Assembly: GCF_001269905.1 (NCBI RefSeq)
Contig: NZ_LHVK01000005.1
Location: forward strand, 124,001 to 188,000
Source: Pseudomonas corrugata
Lineage (GTDB): Bacteria; Pseudomonadota; Gammaproteobacteria; Pseudomonadales; Pseudomonadaceae
Length of the DNA stretch: 64,000 bases
Direction of reading: 5' to 3'
Below the pieces are notes generated by a model, which was given only the letters and a program-made list of their open reading frames with translations, searched no databases and was not told the DNA's origin. How positions within the stretch are numbered: position 1 is the first letter of the stretch; each line of letters begins with the position of its first letter. The translations under genes and the position numbers were made by a program. Below are positions 8,559 through 17,159 of this stretch, piece by piece.

Positions 8559-9452
8559 ATGAGTTACTACCAGCCCGGCATTCTTGCCACCCCTGTTCCG
8601 CCTCAGGCCCGTCACTTGTTTTTCGCCCTGGAATCGGTCGAGGCGCTGCCGGCTGCGATCGACAGGTTGGTGCTGCAACTGGACGGTCGTGAGGTGATCG
8701 GTCTTGGCGAGTCGCTGGTCCAGGCGTTGGGCGCGCAGATCGAAGGCTTGCGGGCGTTTCCTGCCCTGGCGGGCGTGGGCGTGGACAATCCTTCGACCCA
8801 GCACGCATTGTGGTGCTGGCTGCACGGCGAAGACCGTGGCGAACTGCTGCACCGCAGCCGCGCCATCGAGGCGGCGCTGGCACCGGCGTTGCGCCTGGTG
8901 CAAATGAACGAAACCTTCCGCCACATGACCGGCCACGACCTGACGGGTTACGAAGACGGCACCGAGAACCCGCACGACGAAGCCGCCATCGCCGCGGCCC
9001 TGGCACAGGGCGCCGACGGGCTGCGAGGCGGCAGTTTCGCGGCGATCCAGCAGTGGCAGCACGATCTGGACGGCTTTGCGGCCCTGCAACCCCACGAGCG
9101 CGACAACATCATGGGTCGGCGGTTGAGCGACAACGAAGAGCTCGACGATGCGCCGGAGTCGGCCCACGTCAAACGCACCGCCCAGGAAAGCTTCGCGCCA
9201 GAAGCCTTCGTCGTGCGCCGCTCCATGCCGTGGATCGAGGGGGATCGGGCCGGCCTGATGTTTCTCGCGTTCGGTTTCTCCCTCGACGCTTTCGAGGCGC
9301 AACTGCGGCGCATGAGCGGTCTTGAAGATGGCATCACCGATGGCTTGTATCGCATGAGTCGGCCAATTACCGGCGGCTACTACTGGTGCCCGCCGTTGCT
9401 GGACGGGCGCCTGGATCTGCGGGCCCTGGTCGGGGGTTGTGCAAAAGCGTGA
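8559..9452 (+). CDS. Dyp-type heme peroxidase
   Basis: A 297-aa dye-decolorising peroxidase of the short bacterial (B-type, YfeX-like) class. The distal motif GYEDGTENP contains the catalytic Asp133 (the GxxDG signature), and His203 in ESAHVKRT is the likely proximal heme ligand, with Arg in EAFVVRRSMPW as distal partner. No Tat signal, so it is cytosolic or encapsulated; no encapsulin gene is nearby. Start ATG follows AGAGGAG. The next gene, an SDR, begins 52 bp downstream on the same strand and may be co-transcribed. Confidence 0.93.
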   Translation: MSYYQPGILATPVPPQARHLFFALESVEALPAAIDRLVLQLDGREVIGLGESLVQALGAQIEGLRAFPALAGVGVDNPSTQHALWCWLHGEDRGELLHRSRAIEAALAPALRLVQMNETFRHMTGHDLTGYEDGTENPHDEAAIAAALAQGADGLRGGSFAAIQQWQHDLDGFAALQPHERDNIMGRRLSDNEELDDAPESAHVKRTAQESFAPEAFVVRRSMPWIEGDRAGLMFLAFGFSLDAFEAQLRRMSGLEDGITDGLYRMSRPITGGYYWCPPLLDGRLDLRALVGGCAKA

Positions 9453-9504
9453 CGTGAACGCTATTCTTGGCCCCGGATGTCTACCGTGAAACAGGGGAAG
9501 CAGC

Positions 9505-10251
9505 GTGGATAAAGTCATCGTGATCACCGGTGGTGGCCGTGGTATCGGGGCGGCTACGGCGTTACTGGCTGCCGAACTGGGGTATCGGATCTGCATCAAC
9601 TACCAGTCCGATGAAAACGCCGCGCAGGATGTGCTGGCGCAGGTCCGCGCCAAGGGCGCGCAGGCCATTGCCGTGCGCGCCGACGTGAGCATCGAGGATG
9701 AGGTGATCGGCCTGTTCAACCGGGTGGATGCGGAGCTGGGGCGCGTCACGGCACTGGTGAACAACGCCGGTACCGTCGCGCACAAGTCCCGGCTCGATGA
9801 GATGTCCGAGTTCCGCATCCTCAAGATCATGAAGACCAACGTGCTGGGGCCCATTCTCTGCGCCAAGCACGCCGTGCTGCGCATGTCCCCCCGGCATGGC
9901 GGGCAGGGCGGCAGTATCGTCAACGTGTCATCGGTGGCCGCCCGTCTGGGCTCGCCGAACGAATACGTCGACTATGCCGCTTCCAAGGGCGCGCTGGATA
10001 CCTTCACCATTGGCTTGTCAAAGGAAGTGGCTGGCGAGGGTATCCGCGTCAATGCGGTTCGTCCGGGTTACATCTACACCGATTTCCATGCACTCAGCGG
10101 CGATCCGGAGCGGGTCAGCAAGCTGGAATCGGCAATCCCCATGGCCCGGGGCGGTCGTCCGGATGAAGTGGCCGAAGCGATTATCTGGCTGCTGTCGGAC
10201 AAGGCTTCGTATGCCACCGGGACGTTTGTGGATTTGGGTGGGGGGCGCTGA
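9505..10251 (+). CDS. SDR-family oxidoreductase
   Basis: A 248-aa classical short-chain dehydrogenase/reductase. The Rossmann motif TGGGRGIG is at residues 8-15, NNAG near 87, and the catalytic Tyr157/Lys161 lie in YVDYAASKGAL with the serine in VNVSSVAA. The C-terminus ATGTFVDLGGGR is typical of FabG-like glucose/3-oxoacyl reductases. It starts at GTG (9505) after AGGGGAAG; no ATG fits. Substrate unknown. Confidence 0.92.
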   Translation: MDKVIVITGGGRGIGAATALLAAELGYRICINYQSDENAAQDVLAQVRAKGAQAIAVRADVSIEDEVIGLFNRVDAELGRVTALVNNAGTVAHKSRLDEMSEFRILKIMKTNVLGPILCAKHAVLRMSPRHGGQGGSIVNVSSVAARLGSPNEYVDYAASKGALDTFTIGLSKEVAGEGIRVNAVRPGYIYTDFHALSGDPERVSKLESAIPMARGGRPDEVAEAIIWLLSDKASYATGTFVDLGGGR

Positions 10252-10270
10252 GTTTCGTCAGTACCCGCCC

Positions 10271-10363
10271 CATCGCGAACGGGCTCGCTCCCACAATGAA
10301 TCTCCGGTGGTCTTGTACTCAGGTTCACAGCGGGTCATGTGGGAGCGAGCCTGCTCGCGATGG
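10271..10363. repeat. REP pair in tail-to-tail order (family A)
   Basis: Here the order of halves is reversed relative to a REPIN: catcgcgaacgggctcgctc comes first and gtgggagcgagcctgctcgc second. It separates the convergent SDR and MocR genes. Confidence 0.8.
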
Positions 10364-10385
10364 AGCCGCCAGCGACAGCCCGATC

Positions 10386-11810
10386 TCAGAACGACCGGAT
10401 AATCCGTCCCAACGTCTCCATGGCCTTTTCCGAAGCTTCGTTCCAAGGGCTGCCGTAGTTCAAGCGAATGCAGTTCCTGAACCGCCGGGTCGCTGAAAAT
10501 ATCGGGCCCGGGGCGATGCTGATGCCTTGGGCCAGAGCCATCTGGAACAATTTCAGCGAGTCTATCTGTTCCGGCAGTTCCAGCCACAGGAAGTAACCCC
10601 CGGCCGGGTGGCTGACGCGGGTCTGGGCCGGGAAATGGCGGGCGATGGCGGCGAGCATGGCGCTTTGCTGTTCTTCCAGGGCGTAGCGCAGTTTGCGCAG
10701 GTGACGGTCGTAGCCGCCGTGCTGCAGGTAATCGGCGATGGCGGCCTGGGCCGGCATCGAGGCGCACAGCGAGGTCATGAGTTTCAGGCGCTCGATTTTC
10801 TGCGCGTAGCGGCCGGCGGCAACCCAGCCGATGCGGTATCCCGGTGCCAGGCTCTTGGCAAACGATCCGCAGTGCATCACCAATCCTTCGGTGTCGAACG
10901 CCTTGGCCGGCTTCGGAGCCTGCTGCCCGTAATAGAGTTCGGCGTACACGTCATCCTCGATCAATGGCACCTGATGGCGACGCAACAGCGCCACCAGTGC
11001 CTGTTTCCGTTCCTCGGGCATGGTCGCGCCCATGGGGTTCTGGAAACTGGTCATGCACCAGCACGCTTTGATCGGATGGCGTTCCAGGGTTTGCTCCAGT
11101 ACGTCCAGGTCGATGCCATCGCGCGGATGCACGGGGATCTCCACGGCCTTGAGCTTGAGCCGTTCCAGCACTTGCAGGCTGGCATAGAAGGCCGGTGCCT
11201 CGATGGCCACCAGGTCGCCGGGCTCGGTCACGGCTTGCAGGCACAGGTTCAAGGCTTCCAGGGCGCCGTTGGTGACCAGCAGTTCCTCCATGGGTAGCAT
11301 CAGCCCACCGATCATGTAGCGCAGGGCGATCTGGCGGCGCAATTGCGGGTTGCCCGGCGACATGTCGGTGACCACCACCCGCGGGTCCATATTCCGCGTG
11401 GCGCTGGACAGTGAGCGGGACAACCGTTGCAGCGGGAACAGTGTCGGGCTGGGAAAGGCCGATCCGAAGGGCACGGTGCCCGGATCCTTGATTGAATTCA
11501 GTACCGAGAACACCAGTTCGCTGACATCGACCTCAGTGGATTCGTGCACCTGGCTACTGATGACCGGCTCGGAAAATGGTCTTGGCGCATGGTTATTGAC
11601 GAAGTAGCCCGAACGCGGCCGGGCGCGAATCAGACCGCGCCGTTCAAGCAGGTAGTACGCCTGGAACACCGTCGACGGGCTGACGCCGTAGGTCTGGCTG
11701 GCGTAGCGCACCGACGGCACTCGCTGTCCCGGTCCCAGCATGCCGGAGCGGATCAGTTCAGCGATGTCGTCGGCGAATTTCTCGTAGCGTTTCATTTCCG
11801 GTCCAGTCAT
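10386..11810 (-). CDS. MocR/PdxR-type regulator (GntR HTH fused to aminotransferase fold)
   Basis: A 474-aa transcription factor. Residues 1-75 form a GntR winged helix (FADDIAELIRSGMLGPGQRV, then YGVSPSTVFQAYYLLERRG). The remainder is a fold-type I aminotransferase-like domain that binds pyridoxal phosphate; Lys319 in CGSFAKSLAPGYR is the expected Schiff-base lysine. Such regulators sense PLP-linked amino compounds. ATG at 11810 is chosen because it begins the HTH with normal spacing; upstream codons run into a REP element. No obvious target gene is divergent from it. Confidence 0.92.
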   Translation of the reverse strand: MTGPEMKRYEKFADDIAELIRSGMLGPGQRVPSVRYASQTYGVSPSTVFQAYYLLERRGLIRARPRSGYFVNNHAPRPFSEPVISSQVHESTEVDVSELVFSVLNSIKDPGTVPFGSAFPSPTLFPLQRLSRSLSSATRNMDPRVVVTDMSPGNPQLRRQIALRYMIGGLMLPMEELLVTNGALEALNLCLQAVTEPGDLVAIEAPAFYASLQVLERLKLKAVEIPVHPRDGIDLDVLEQTLERHPIKACWCMTSFQNPMGATMPEERKQALVALLRRHQVPLIEDDVYAELYYGQQAPKPAKAFDTEGLVMHCGSFAKSLAPGYRIGWVAAGRYAQKIERLKLMTSLCASMPAQAAIADYLQHGGYDRHLRKLRYALEEQQSAMLAAIARHFPAQTRVSHPAGGYFLWLELPEQIDSLKLFQMALAQGISIAPGPIFSATRRFRNCIRLNYGSPWNEASEKAMETLGRIIRSF

Positions 11811-11835
11811 CAACGGTTCAGGTTGCGCATCAACT

Positions 11836-11920
11836 GTGGGGGAGCCTGCTCGCGATGAGGCCAGTACAATCAACCTTGATGTGTCTGACGGTCCGCTATC
11901 GCGAGCAGGCTCGCTCCCAC
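11836..11920. repeat. REPIN (paired REP, family A)
   Basis: gtgggggagcctgctcgcgatgagg at the left and atcgcgagcaggctcgctcccac at the right, between the MocR and CcoG genes. Confidence 0.88.
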
Positions 11921-11946
11921 AAAAAATAGCTCTGCATCTTAAGGCC

Positions 11947-13359
11947 TCAGCGATTCATCGGTGCGACAAAGCGGCTTTTCGCCACGCTATGGATGGCAGG
12001 TTCGTCGCTGTCGGCCACCTTGAAGACAATTTCCTGTGAACCGCTGCGGGGGTGTTCGCTGAGCATCGCCACCGACACCGGTACATCGACGATTTCCCCC
12101 GGCGCCAGGCTCAGCCGGGTCTTGCCCTGCAGGACGAAGTCGTCGCCGTCCACCAGGGAAAGCTGATAGTCCTGGTGTTGCTGGGTCTTATTGATGATCT
12201 TCAGGCTGTAGATGTTCTCGATCAGGCCCTGACTGTTTTCGCGGAACAGGCCACGGTCCTTGCTCACGTCCAGGGATACCATGGGCCGCTCCACCAACGC
12301 CACCACCAGTGCGGCGATCATCACCAGCAGCACGGCGGTATAACCAATCAGCCGCGGTCGCAGCAGGTGAGTCTTGCCGCCCTGCAACTGACGTTCGGAG
12401 GTGTATTTGACCAGCCCGCGGGCGTAACCCATCTTGTCCATGATCGAATCGCAGGCGTCGATGCAGGCCGCGCAGCCGATACATTCCATTTGCAGGCCGT
12501 CGCGGATATCGATACCGGTCGGGCAGACCTGCACGCACATCTGGCAGTCAATGCAGTCCCCCAGGCCGAGATTGGCCGGGTTCACGTCGCGCTTGCGGGG
12601 GCCGCGGATTTCGCCGCGGGCCGCATCGTAGGAAATGGTCAGGGTGTCCTTGTCGAACATCACGCTCTGAAACCGTGCATAGGGGCACATGTGCATGCAC
12701 ACCGCTTCACGCAGCCAGCCGGCATTGAGGTAGGTGGCTCCGGTGAAGAACAGGACCCAGAACAGGCTGACACCGGCCATCTGCAGGGTCAGTAGCTCTT
12801 CGGCCAGGGGGCGGATCGGCGTGAAGTAGCCGACGAAGGTCAGACCGGTGAGCAGGCTGATCGCCAGCCACAATGTGTGCTTGGCCGAGCGGCGCAGCAG
12901 TTTATTCAGGCTCCAGGGCGCGGCGTGCAGCTTGATGCGTTGGTTGCGATCACCCTCGGTGATCTTCTCGCACCACATGAAGATCCAGGTCCAGGAGCTC
13001 TGCGGGCAGGTGTAGCCGCACCACACCCGGCCGGCGAATACGGTGATCGCAAACAGGCCGAAGGCGGCGATGATCAGCAGCGCCGACAGCAGGATGAAAT
13101 CCTGGGGCCAGAAGGTTGCGCCGAAAATGTGGAATTTGCTTTCGGCCAGATCCCAGAGCACCGCCTGGCGTCCGCCCCAGTTCAACCACACCGTGCCGAA
13201 GAACAGCAGAAACAGCACGCCGGCGCCGCTGATGCGCAAGGTGCGGAACAAACCGCTGAAGCTGCGGGTGTGGATCAGGTTGTCGGTGGTCCTGGCCTTG
13301 ATCTTCACGGGCGCAGGTTCGAAGGTCTGTATCAACTGGACGGGGATTCTATCGCTCAT
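11947..13359 (-). CDS. ccoG: Cytochrome c oxidase accessory protein CcoG (FixG/RdxA)
   Basis: A 470-aa inner-membrane iron-sulfur protein required for copper delivery during assembly of cbb3-type oxidases. It has about five membrane helices, a double 4Fe-4S ferredoxin segment (CIDCQMCVQVCPTGIDIRDG and MECIGCAACIDACDS) near residues 255-300 and a C-terminal periplasmic Ig-like domain after a last helix. ATG at 13359 (MSDRIPVQLIQTF) is chosen over upstream in-frame codons because homologues begin there. It is not beside ccoNOP or ccoIS here, so it is a stand-alone copy. Confidence 0.93.
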   Translation of the reverse strand: MSDRIPVQLIQTFEPAPVKIKARTTDNLIHTRSFSGLFRTLRISGAGVLFLLFFGTVWLNWGGRQAVLWDLAESKFHIFGATFWPQDFILLSALLIIAAFGLFAITVFAGRVWCGYTCPQSSWTWIFMWCEKITEGDRNQRIKLHAAPWSLNKLLRRSAKHTLWLAISLLTGLTFVGYFTPIRPLAEELLTLQMAGVSLFWVLFFTGATYLNAGWLREAVCMHMCPYARFQSVMFDKDTLTISYDAARGEIRGPRKRDVNPANLGLGDCIDCQMCVQVCPTGIDIRDGLQMECIGCAACIDACDSIMDKMGYARGLVKYTSERQLQGGKTHLLRPRLIGYTAVLLVMIAALVVALVERPMVSLDVSKDRGLFRENSQGLIENIYSLKIINKTQQHQDYQLSLVDGDDFVLQGKTRLSLAPGEIVDVPVSVAMLSEHPRSGSQEIVFKVADSDEPAIHSVAKSRFVAPMNR

Positions 13360-13519
13360 GGTCGGTCGCTCATCAGCCTTATCTGGCCTGCGCACTATGA
13401 CCATCGAACTGTTTTCATAACAGACTCAGGTGTTTCGATAAAAACCGGATCAGATGGCCTGGAGGCCAGATACTGCGACAGGTTGAAGCACCCTTATTTC
13501 CCCATGGTGAGGGTTTATC

Positions 13520-13548
13520 TGTGGCGAGGGGATGAATCCCCCGCCACA
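13520..13548. repeat. Short palindromic repeat (family C)
   Basis: TGTGGCGAGGGGATGAATCC paired with CCGCCACA, a hairpin-forming copy of a third dispersed repeat also present at 34350-34480 and 41765-41794. Confidence 0.7.
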
Positions 13549-13576
13549 AGGTGCCCACTTGCCGACAAGGTGGTGC

Positions 13577-13810
13577 TCAAATCGCCGAGCCGCTGTCGCT
13601 GGCCTTGAGGTGCTTGCGCTCATCGGTCGCGCCGGCCACGGTCAAGGCATCAGCTTCAGCCTCGGTGATGTAGACGCGCTCGCCATCGAGCTCCACCGCC
13701 GACATGGCCTTATCCGCGTCGGTGATGATCATCAGCTCGCTGGCGCAATAGTGTCTCGGGCCATTGGGGGTATCGAAACTACAGGTCTGGCGGTCGATGG
13801 TTACGGTCAT
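13577..13810 (-). CDS. DUF3203 family protein
   Basis: A 77-aa small cytosolic protein beginning MTVTIDRQTCSFDT, with a central acidic segment (DADKAMSAVELDGERVYITE). It matches the small DUF3203 family found in Pseudomonas; the function is unknown. The start at 13810 has a clear AAGGAG. A much longer frame runs upstream in the same phase across the mgtC-like gene, but that part is antisense shadow. Confidence 0.78.
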   Translation of the reverse strand: MTVTIDRQTCSFDTPNGPRHYCASELMIITDADKAMSAVELDGERVYITEAEADALTVAGATDERKHLKASDSGSAI

Positions 13811-13945
13811 GGTGTTGCTCCTTCCTGATGTCCTGAGCGTTAGGCGCCTCCCGCTTGCCAGGGTTCGTTGCGCCGGATCAGCGGTCGGTGCACCTCTGGC
13901 GTCCGTTGCGGTCCATCGTTTATCGACTGCATGAGGAGGGGGCGT

Positions 13946-14446
13946 ATGGAGGCGTGGTGGCATCAGGTCTGGATCACCCTGCAATCGGAATTCGCCGACA
14001 TCGGCGATACCGAACAGATGACGCGGGTCACGGTGCGCCTGCTGATGGCCGCGCTGCTCGGTGGCATTCTGGGGTTCGAGCGTGAACACAAGGGTAAGGC
14101 TGCCGGCGTGCGCACCCACATGCTCGTAGCGATTGGCGCGGCGCTTTTCGTGCTGGTGCCGCAGATGTCCGGCTCCCAGGATGACGCCATGAGCAGGGTG
14201 GTGCAGGGCGTGATCGCCGGCATCGGTTTCCTGGGGGCGGGCACGATCCTGAAGAACAACCAGGGGGATGAAAGTCACGTAAAGGGCCTGACCACTGCCG
14301 CCGGCCTGTGGATGACGGCGGCCATCGGTGTCGCCGCCGGGTTGGGCCGGGAAGCGACCGCAGTGCTGAGCACGTTGCTGGCATTGGCGGTCTTCAGTGT
14401 GATGCCGGTGATCGTCCGGGCGCTGGACAAGGATGACAAGCCGTGA
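13946..14446 (+). CDS. MgtC/SapB family membrane protein
   Basis: A 166-aa inner-membrane protein with about four to five helices. Signature stretches of the MgtC/SapB family are LLGGILGFEREHKGKAAGVR and GIGFLGAGTILKN, followed by VKGLTTAAGLWMTAAIGVA. It is the short form lacking the cytosolic ACT-like domain of true MgtC, which in pathogens inhibits F-type ATPase and helps survival at low magnesium; the role of the short form is unclear. ATG at 13946 follows GAGGAGGGGGCGT. Confidence 0.9.
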   Translation: MEAWWHQVWITLQSEFADIGDTEQMTRVTVRLLMAALLGGILGFEREHKGKAAGVRTHMLVAIGAALFVLVPQMSGSQDDAMSRVVQGVIAGIGFLGAGTILKNNQGDESHVKGLTTAAGLWMTAAIGVAAGLGREATAVLSTLLALAVFSVMPVIVRALDKDDKP

Positions 14447-14474
14447 TCCGGTGTTAAGCCTCAATACAACACCT

Positions 14475-14560
14475 GTGGGAGCGAGCCTGCTCGCGAAGCG
14501 GTATGTCAGTCACAGATGGGGCGCCTGGCATTCCGTCATCGCGAGCAGGCTCGCTCCCAC
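14475..14560. repeat. REPIN (paired REP, family A)
   Basis: gtgggagcgagcctgctcgc at the left and gcgagcaggctcgctcccac at the right. Confidence 0.9.
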
Positions 14561-14583
14561 AGGTTCTCCACTACGCTTGTCTT

Positions 14584-14748
14584 TCACACCCGTTCCGGCG
14601 GCGCCTCGTTCGGTGGATCGCCCACCGGCTGCTGTGGGGCGAGTGGAGGGTCTTTCTCCGGAATAGGTTCCGGGTCGGGACCCGGAGGCGGCAGGGTGGG
14701 GTCGTCGATATTGGGATCGGGGGTTTCGGCCGGGATGGGAATATTCAT
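14584..14748 (-). CDS. Small proline/aspartate-rich hypothetical protein
   Basis: A 54-aa protein starting MNIPIPAETPDPNIDDPT and continuing as Pro/Asp/Glu low-complexity sequence (PPPGPDPEPIPEKDPPLA). I recognise the type from other Pseudomonas genomes, with no known function; it is expected to be disordered. ATG at 14748 has GGAGA about 13 bp upstream; a GTG at 14769 is an alternative. It is divergent from glgE. Confidence 0.55.
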   Translation of the reverse strand: MNIPIPAETPDPNIDDPTLPPPGPDPEPIPEKDPPLAPQQPVGDPPNEAPPERV

Positions 14749-14848
14749 CAGGACGGGTCTCCGTGACACACATGGCTTGAGTCGTGCTTACTGCTGTTGA
14801 CCACCCTGGGCCGGGTTTTATCCCGGTCACCGCCAGGCAAATCCCGCT

Positions 14849-14876
14849 GAACTTTTCCCTGCCGGTCCGGTTCGGA
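14849..14876 (+). promoter_or_regulatory. Possible AlgU (sigma-22/RpoE-type) promoter for the alpha-glucan operon
   Basis: GAACTT at 14849-14854, a 17-bp spacer and TCGGA at 14872-14876 match the extracytoplasmic AlgU consensus GAACTT-N16/17-TCTGA with one mismatch in the -10. It would give a leader of roughly 85 nt before glgE. Stress control would suit trehalose/glucan metabolism, but this is a by-eye match only. Confidence 0.35.
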
Positions 14877-14967
14877 GTTTAAGTGAGTTCTTTCAGGGAC
14901 CAATTTTCAAAGACCAGTGGGCCTTCACCGCCATAACGTCCATGGGGCGTAAAAGGAGCGATGCTCG

Positions 14968-16965
14968 ATGACTGCCGAACACCCGACCGACTTGGCGTAC
15001 AACCCGAATCTACCGCTGTCCCACGCCTTGTTGCTGCCACGTATTGCGATTGAAGACACCATGCCGGTGATCGACGGCGGGCAGTTTGCCGCCAAGGCCG
15101 TGGCGGGGCAGGACGTCACGGTGACCAGCAAGGTCTTCACCGATGGCCATGACAAACTGGCCGTGCGAATCCGCTGGCGTGCACTGGACGATGAGGCGTG
15201 GAACAGCGAGGTCATGACCGACCTGGGCAACAATGGCTGGCGGGGCCAGTTCAATGTGCCTGCCCAGGGTCGATATGTATTTTGCATCGAGGCGTGGTTC
15301 GACCAGTTCGCCAGTTTCTGCTACGAATTGGAAAAGAAGTACAGCGCCGGCGTCCCCATCAGCCTGGAGTTGCAGGAAGGGCGCAATCATGTGCTACAGG
15401 CCGCCGAGCGCAGCGAGGGCGAGTTGCGCGAACAACTGGCCGCGTTGCATCACGAGCTTTCGGGGTTGTTGCCGGCCGAGCAGGTGGCCTTGTTCCTCAT
15501 ACCGCACAGTGCCGAGCTGATGTCTCTTGCCGATCACCGGCCTTACCTGAGCATCAGCCCCGAGTACCCGCTGGATGTCGAGCGAGAACGGGCCGAGTTC
15601 GCCAGTTGGTATGAACTGTTTCCCCGCTCGATCACTGATGATCCCAGTCGTCACGGCACGTTCAACGATGTGCATTCGCGCCTGGCGATGATCCAGGACA
15701 TGGGCTTTGACGTCCTGTATTTCCCACCGATTCATCCCATTGGGCGCAGCTTTCGCAAAGGGCCGAACAACTCCCTCACCGCCGGCCCCGACGATCCTGG
15801 TAGCCCTTATGCTATCGGTAGCGAGGAGGGTGGGCATGAGGCAATCCATCCGCAACTGGGCAGCCGGGAAGACTTTCGGCGCCTGGTGGCGGCGGCGCAG
15901 GCCCATGGCCTGGAAATCGCCCTCGATTTCGCCATCCAGTGTTCCCAGGACCACCCCTGGCTCAAGCAGCATCCGGGCTGGTTCAGTTGGCGGCCGGACG
16001 GCACGATCAAGTACGCGGAAAATCCGCCGAAGAAATATCAGGATATCGTCAATGTCGACTTCTACGCGGCGGAGGCAATTCCCAGCTTGTGGACGGAGTT
16101 GCGGGACATTGTGGTGGGGTGGGTCAACGAAGGCGTGAAGATGTTCCGCGTCGACAATCCCCATACCAAACCCCTGCCGTTCTGGCAGTGGCTGATCGCT
16201 GATGTGCGGGCCCGACATCCCGAGGTGATCTTCCTCGCCGAAGCCTTTACCACGCCGGCGATGATGGCCCGGCTGGGCAAGGTCGGCTATTCCCAGAGCT
16301 ACACCTATTTCACCTGGCGCAACACCAAGACCGAGCTGGCGACCTACCTCAGCGAGCTCAACCAGTCGCCGTGGCGCGAGTGCTATCGACCGAACTTCTT
16401 CGTCAATACGCCCGACATCAATCCGGCTTTTCTCCATGAGTCGGGGCGCGCGGGTTTTCTGATCCGTGCGGCGCTGGCGACCATGGGCTCGGGCCTGTGG
16501 GGGATGTATTCGGGCTTCGAACTCTGCGAGTCGGCGCCGGTGCCGGGCAAGGAGGAATACCTCGATTCGGAAAAGTACGAAATCCGGCCGAGGGAATTCA
16601 CCGCACCGGGCAACATCATTGCCGAAATCGCCCAGCTCAACCGTATCCGTCGCCAGAACCCCGCGCTGCATACGCACCTGGGCCTGAAAATCTACAACGC
16701 CTGGAACGACAACATTCTGTTTTTCGGCAAGCGCACGCCTGACGGCAGCAATTTCATCCTGGTGGCGGTCAGCCTCGATCCGCACAACCCCCAGGAAGCC
16801 GATTTCGAACTGCCGTTGTGGGAGATGGGCCTGCCGGACGACGCCCAGACCCAGGGCGAGGACTTGATGAACGGGCACCGCTGGACCTGGTATGGCAAGT
16901 ACCAGTTCATGCGCATTGACCCGGGGTACCAACCGTTCGGGATCTGGCGGATCAGCACGTCTTGA
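14968..16965 (+). CDS. glgE: Alpha-1,4-glucan:maltose-1-phosphate maltosyltransferase GlgE
   Basis: A 665-aa GH13_3 enzyme that adds maltosyl units from maltose-1-phosphate to linear alpha-1,4-glucan in the cytosol. An N-terminal beta-sandwich domain and a helical insert (residues about 120-200) precede the catalytic barrel. The nucleophile Asp396 lies in [16 protein letters not shown] and the acid/base Glu425 in [12 protein letters not shown]; the substrate-binding [13 protein letters not shown] is also present. Length is typical. ATG follows AAAAGGAGCGATGCTCG. First gene of the glgE-treS-glgB set. Confidence 0.97.
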   Translation: MTAEHPTDLAYNPNLPLSHALLLPRIAIEDTMPVIDGGQFAAKAVAGQDVTVTSKVFTDGHDKLAVRIRWRALDDEAWNSEVMTDLGNNGWRGQFNVPAQGRYVFCIEAWFDQFASFCYELEKKYSAGVPISLELQEGRNHVLQAAERSEGELREQLAALHHELSGLLPAEQVALFLIPHSAELMSLADHRPYLSISPEYPLDVERERAEFASWYELFPRSITDDPSRHGTFNDVHSRLAMIQDMGFDVLYFPPIHPIGRSFRKGPNNSLTAGPDDPGSPYAIGSEEGGHEAIHPQLGSREDFRRLVAAAQAHGLEIALDFAIQCSQDHPWLKQHPGWFSWRPDGTIKYAENPPKKYQDIVNVDFYAAEAIPSLWTELRDIVVGWVNEGVKMFRVDNPHTKPLPFWQWLIADVRARHPEVIFLAEAFTTPAMMARLGKVGYSQSYTYFTWRNTKTELATYLSELNQSPWRECYRPNFFVNTPDINPAFLHESGRAGFLIRAALATMGSGLWGMYSGFELCESAPVPGKEEYLDSEKYEIRPREFTAPGNIIAEIAQLNRIRRQNPALHTHLGLKIYNAWNDNILFFGKRTPDGSNFILVAVSLDPHNPQEADFELPLWEMGLPDDAQTQGEDLMNGHRWTWYGKYQFMRIDPGYQPFGIWRISTS

Positions 16966-17000
16966 GAGGTTCTATGGCGAGCGCAATGGTGAGGCAACCT

Positions 17001-17085
17001 GTGGGAGCAAGGCTTGCCCGCGATGAAGCTGACGCGATCTTCCAGAAACCGAGGCGCCTGTATCGCGAGCAAGCTTTGCTCCCAC
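17001..17085. repeat. REPIN (paired REP, family B) inside the glgE-treS operon
   Basis: gtgggagcaaggcttgcccg at the left and cgagcaagctttgctcccac at the right, filling most of the 194-bp gap between glgE and treS. Confidence 0.88.
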
Positions 17086-17159
17086 AGACAGATCCTCTTG
17101 CCCTAAAGAACAGCGCAAGCCCGTCCCAGCGGCTTTATTGAATTCATCAGGAGTTGCAC

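Noticed and set aside
11947..13359. cbb3 oxidase assembly operon
   Set aside because: Only ccoG is present; neighbours are a MocR regulator and a DUF3203 gene, not ccoNOPQ or ccoHIS.
13811..14464. Long N-terminal extension of the DUF3203 frame
   Set aside because: The extension lies antisense to the MgtC-like gene, and a strong AAGGAG marks the short start at 13810.
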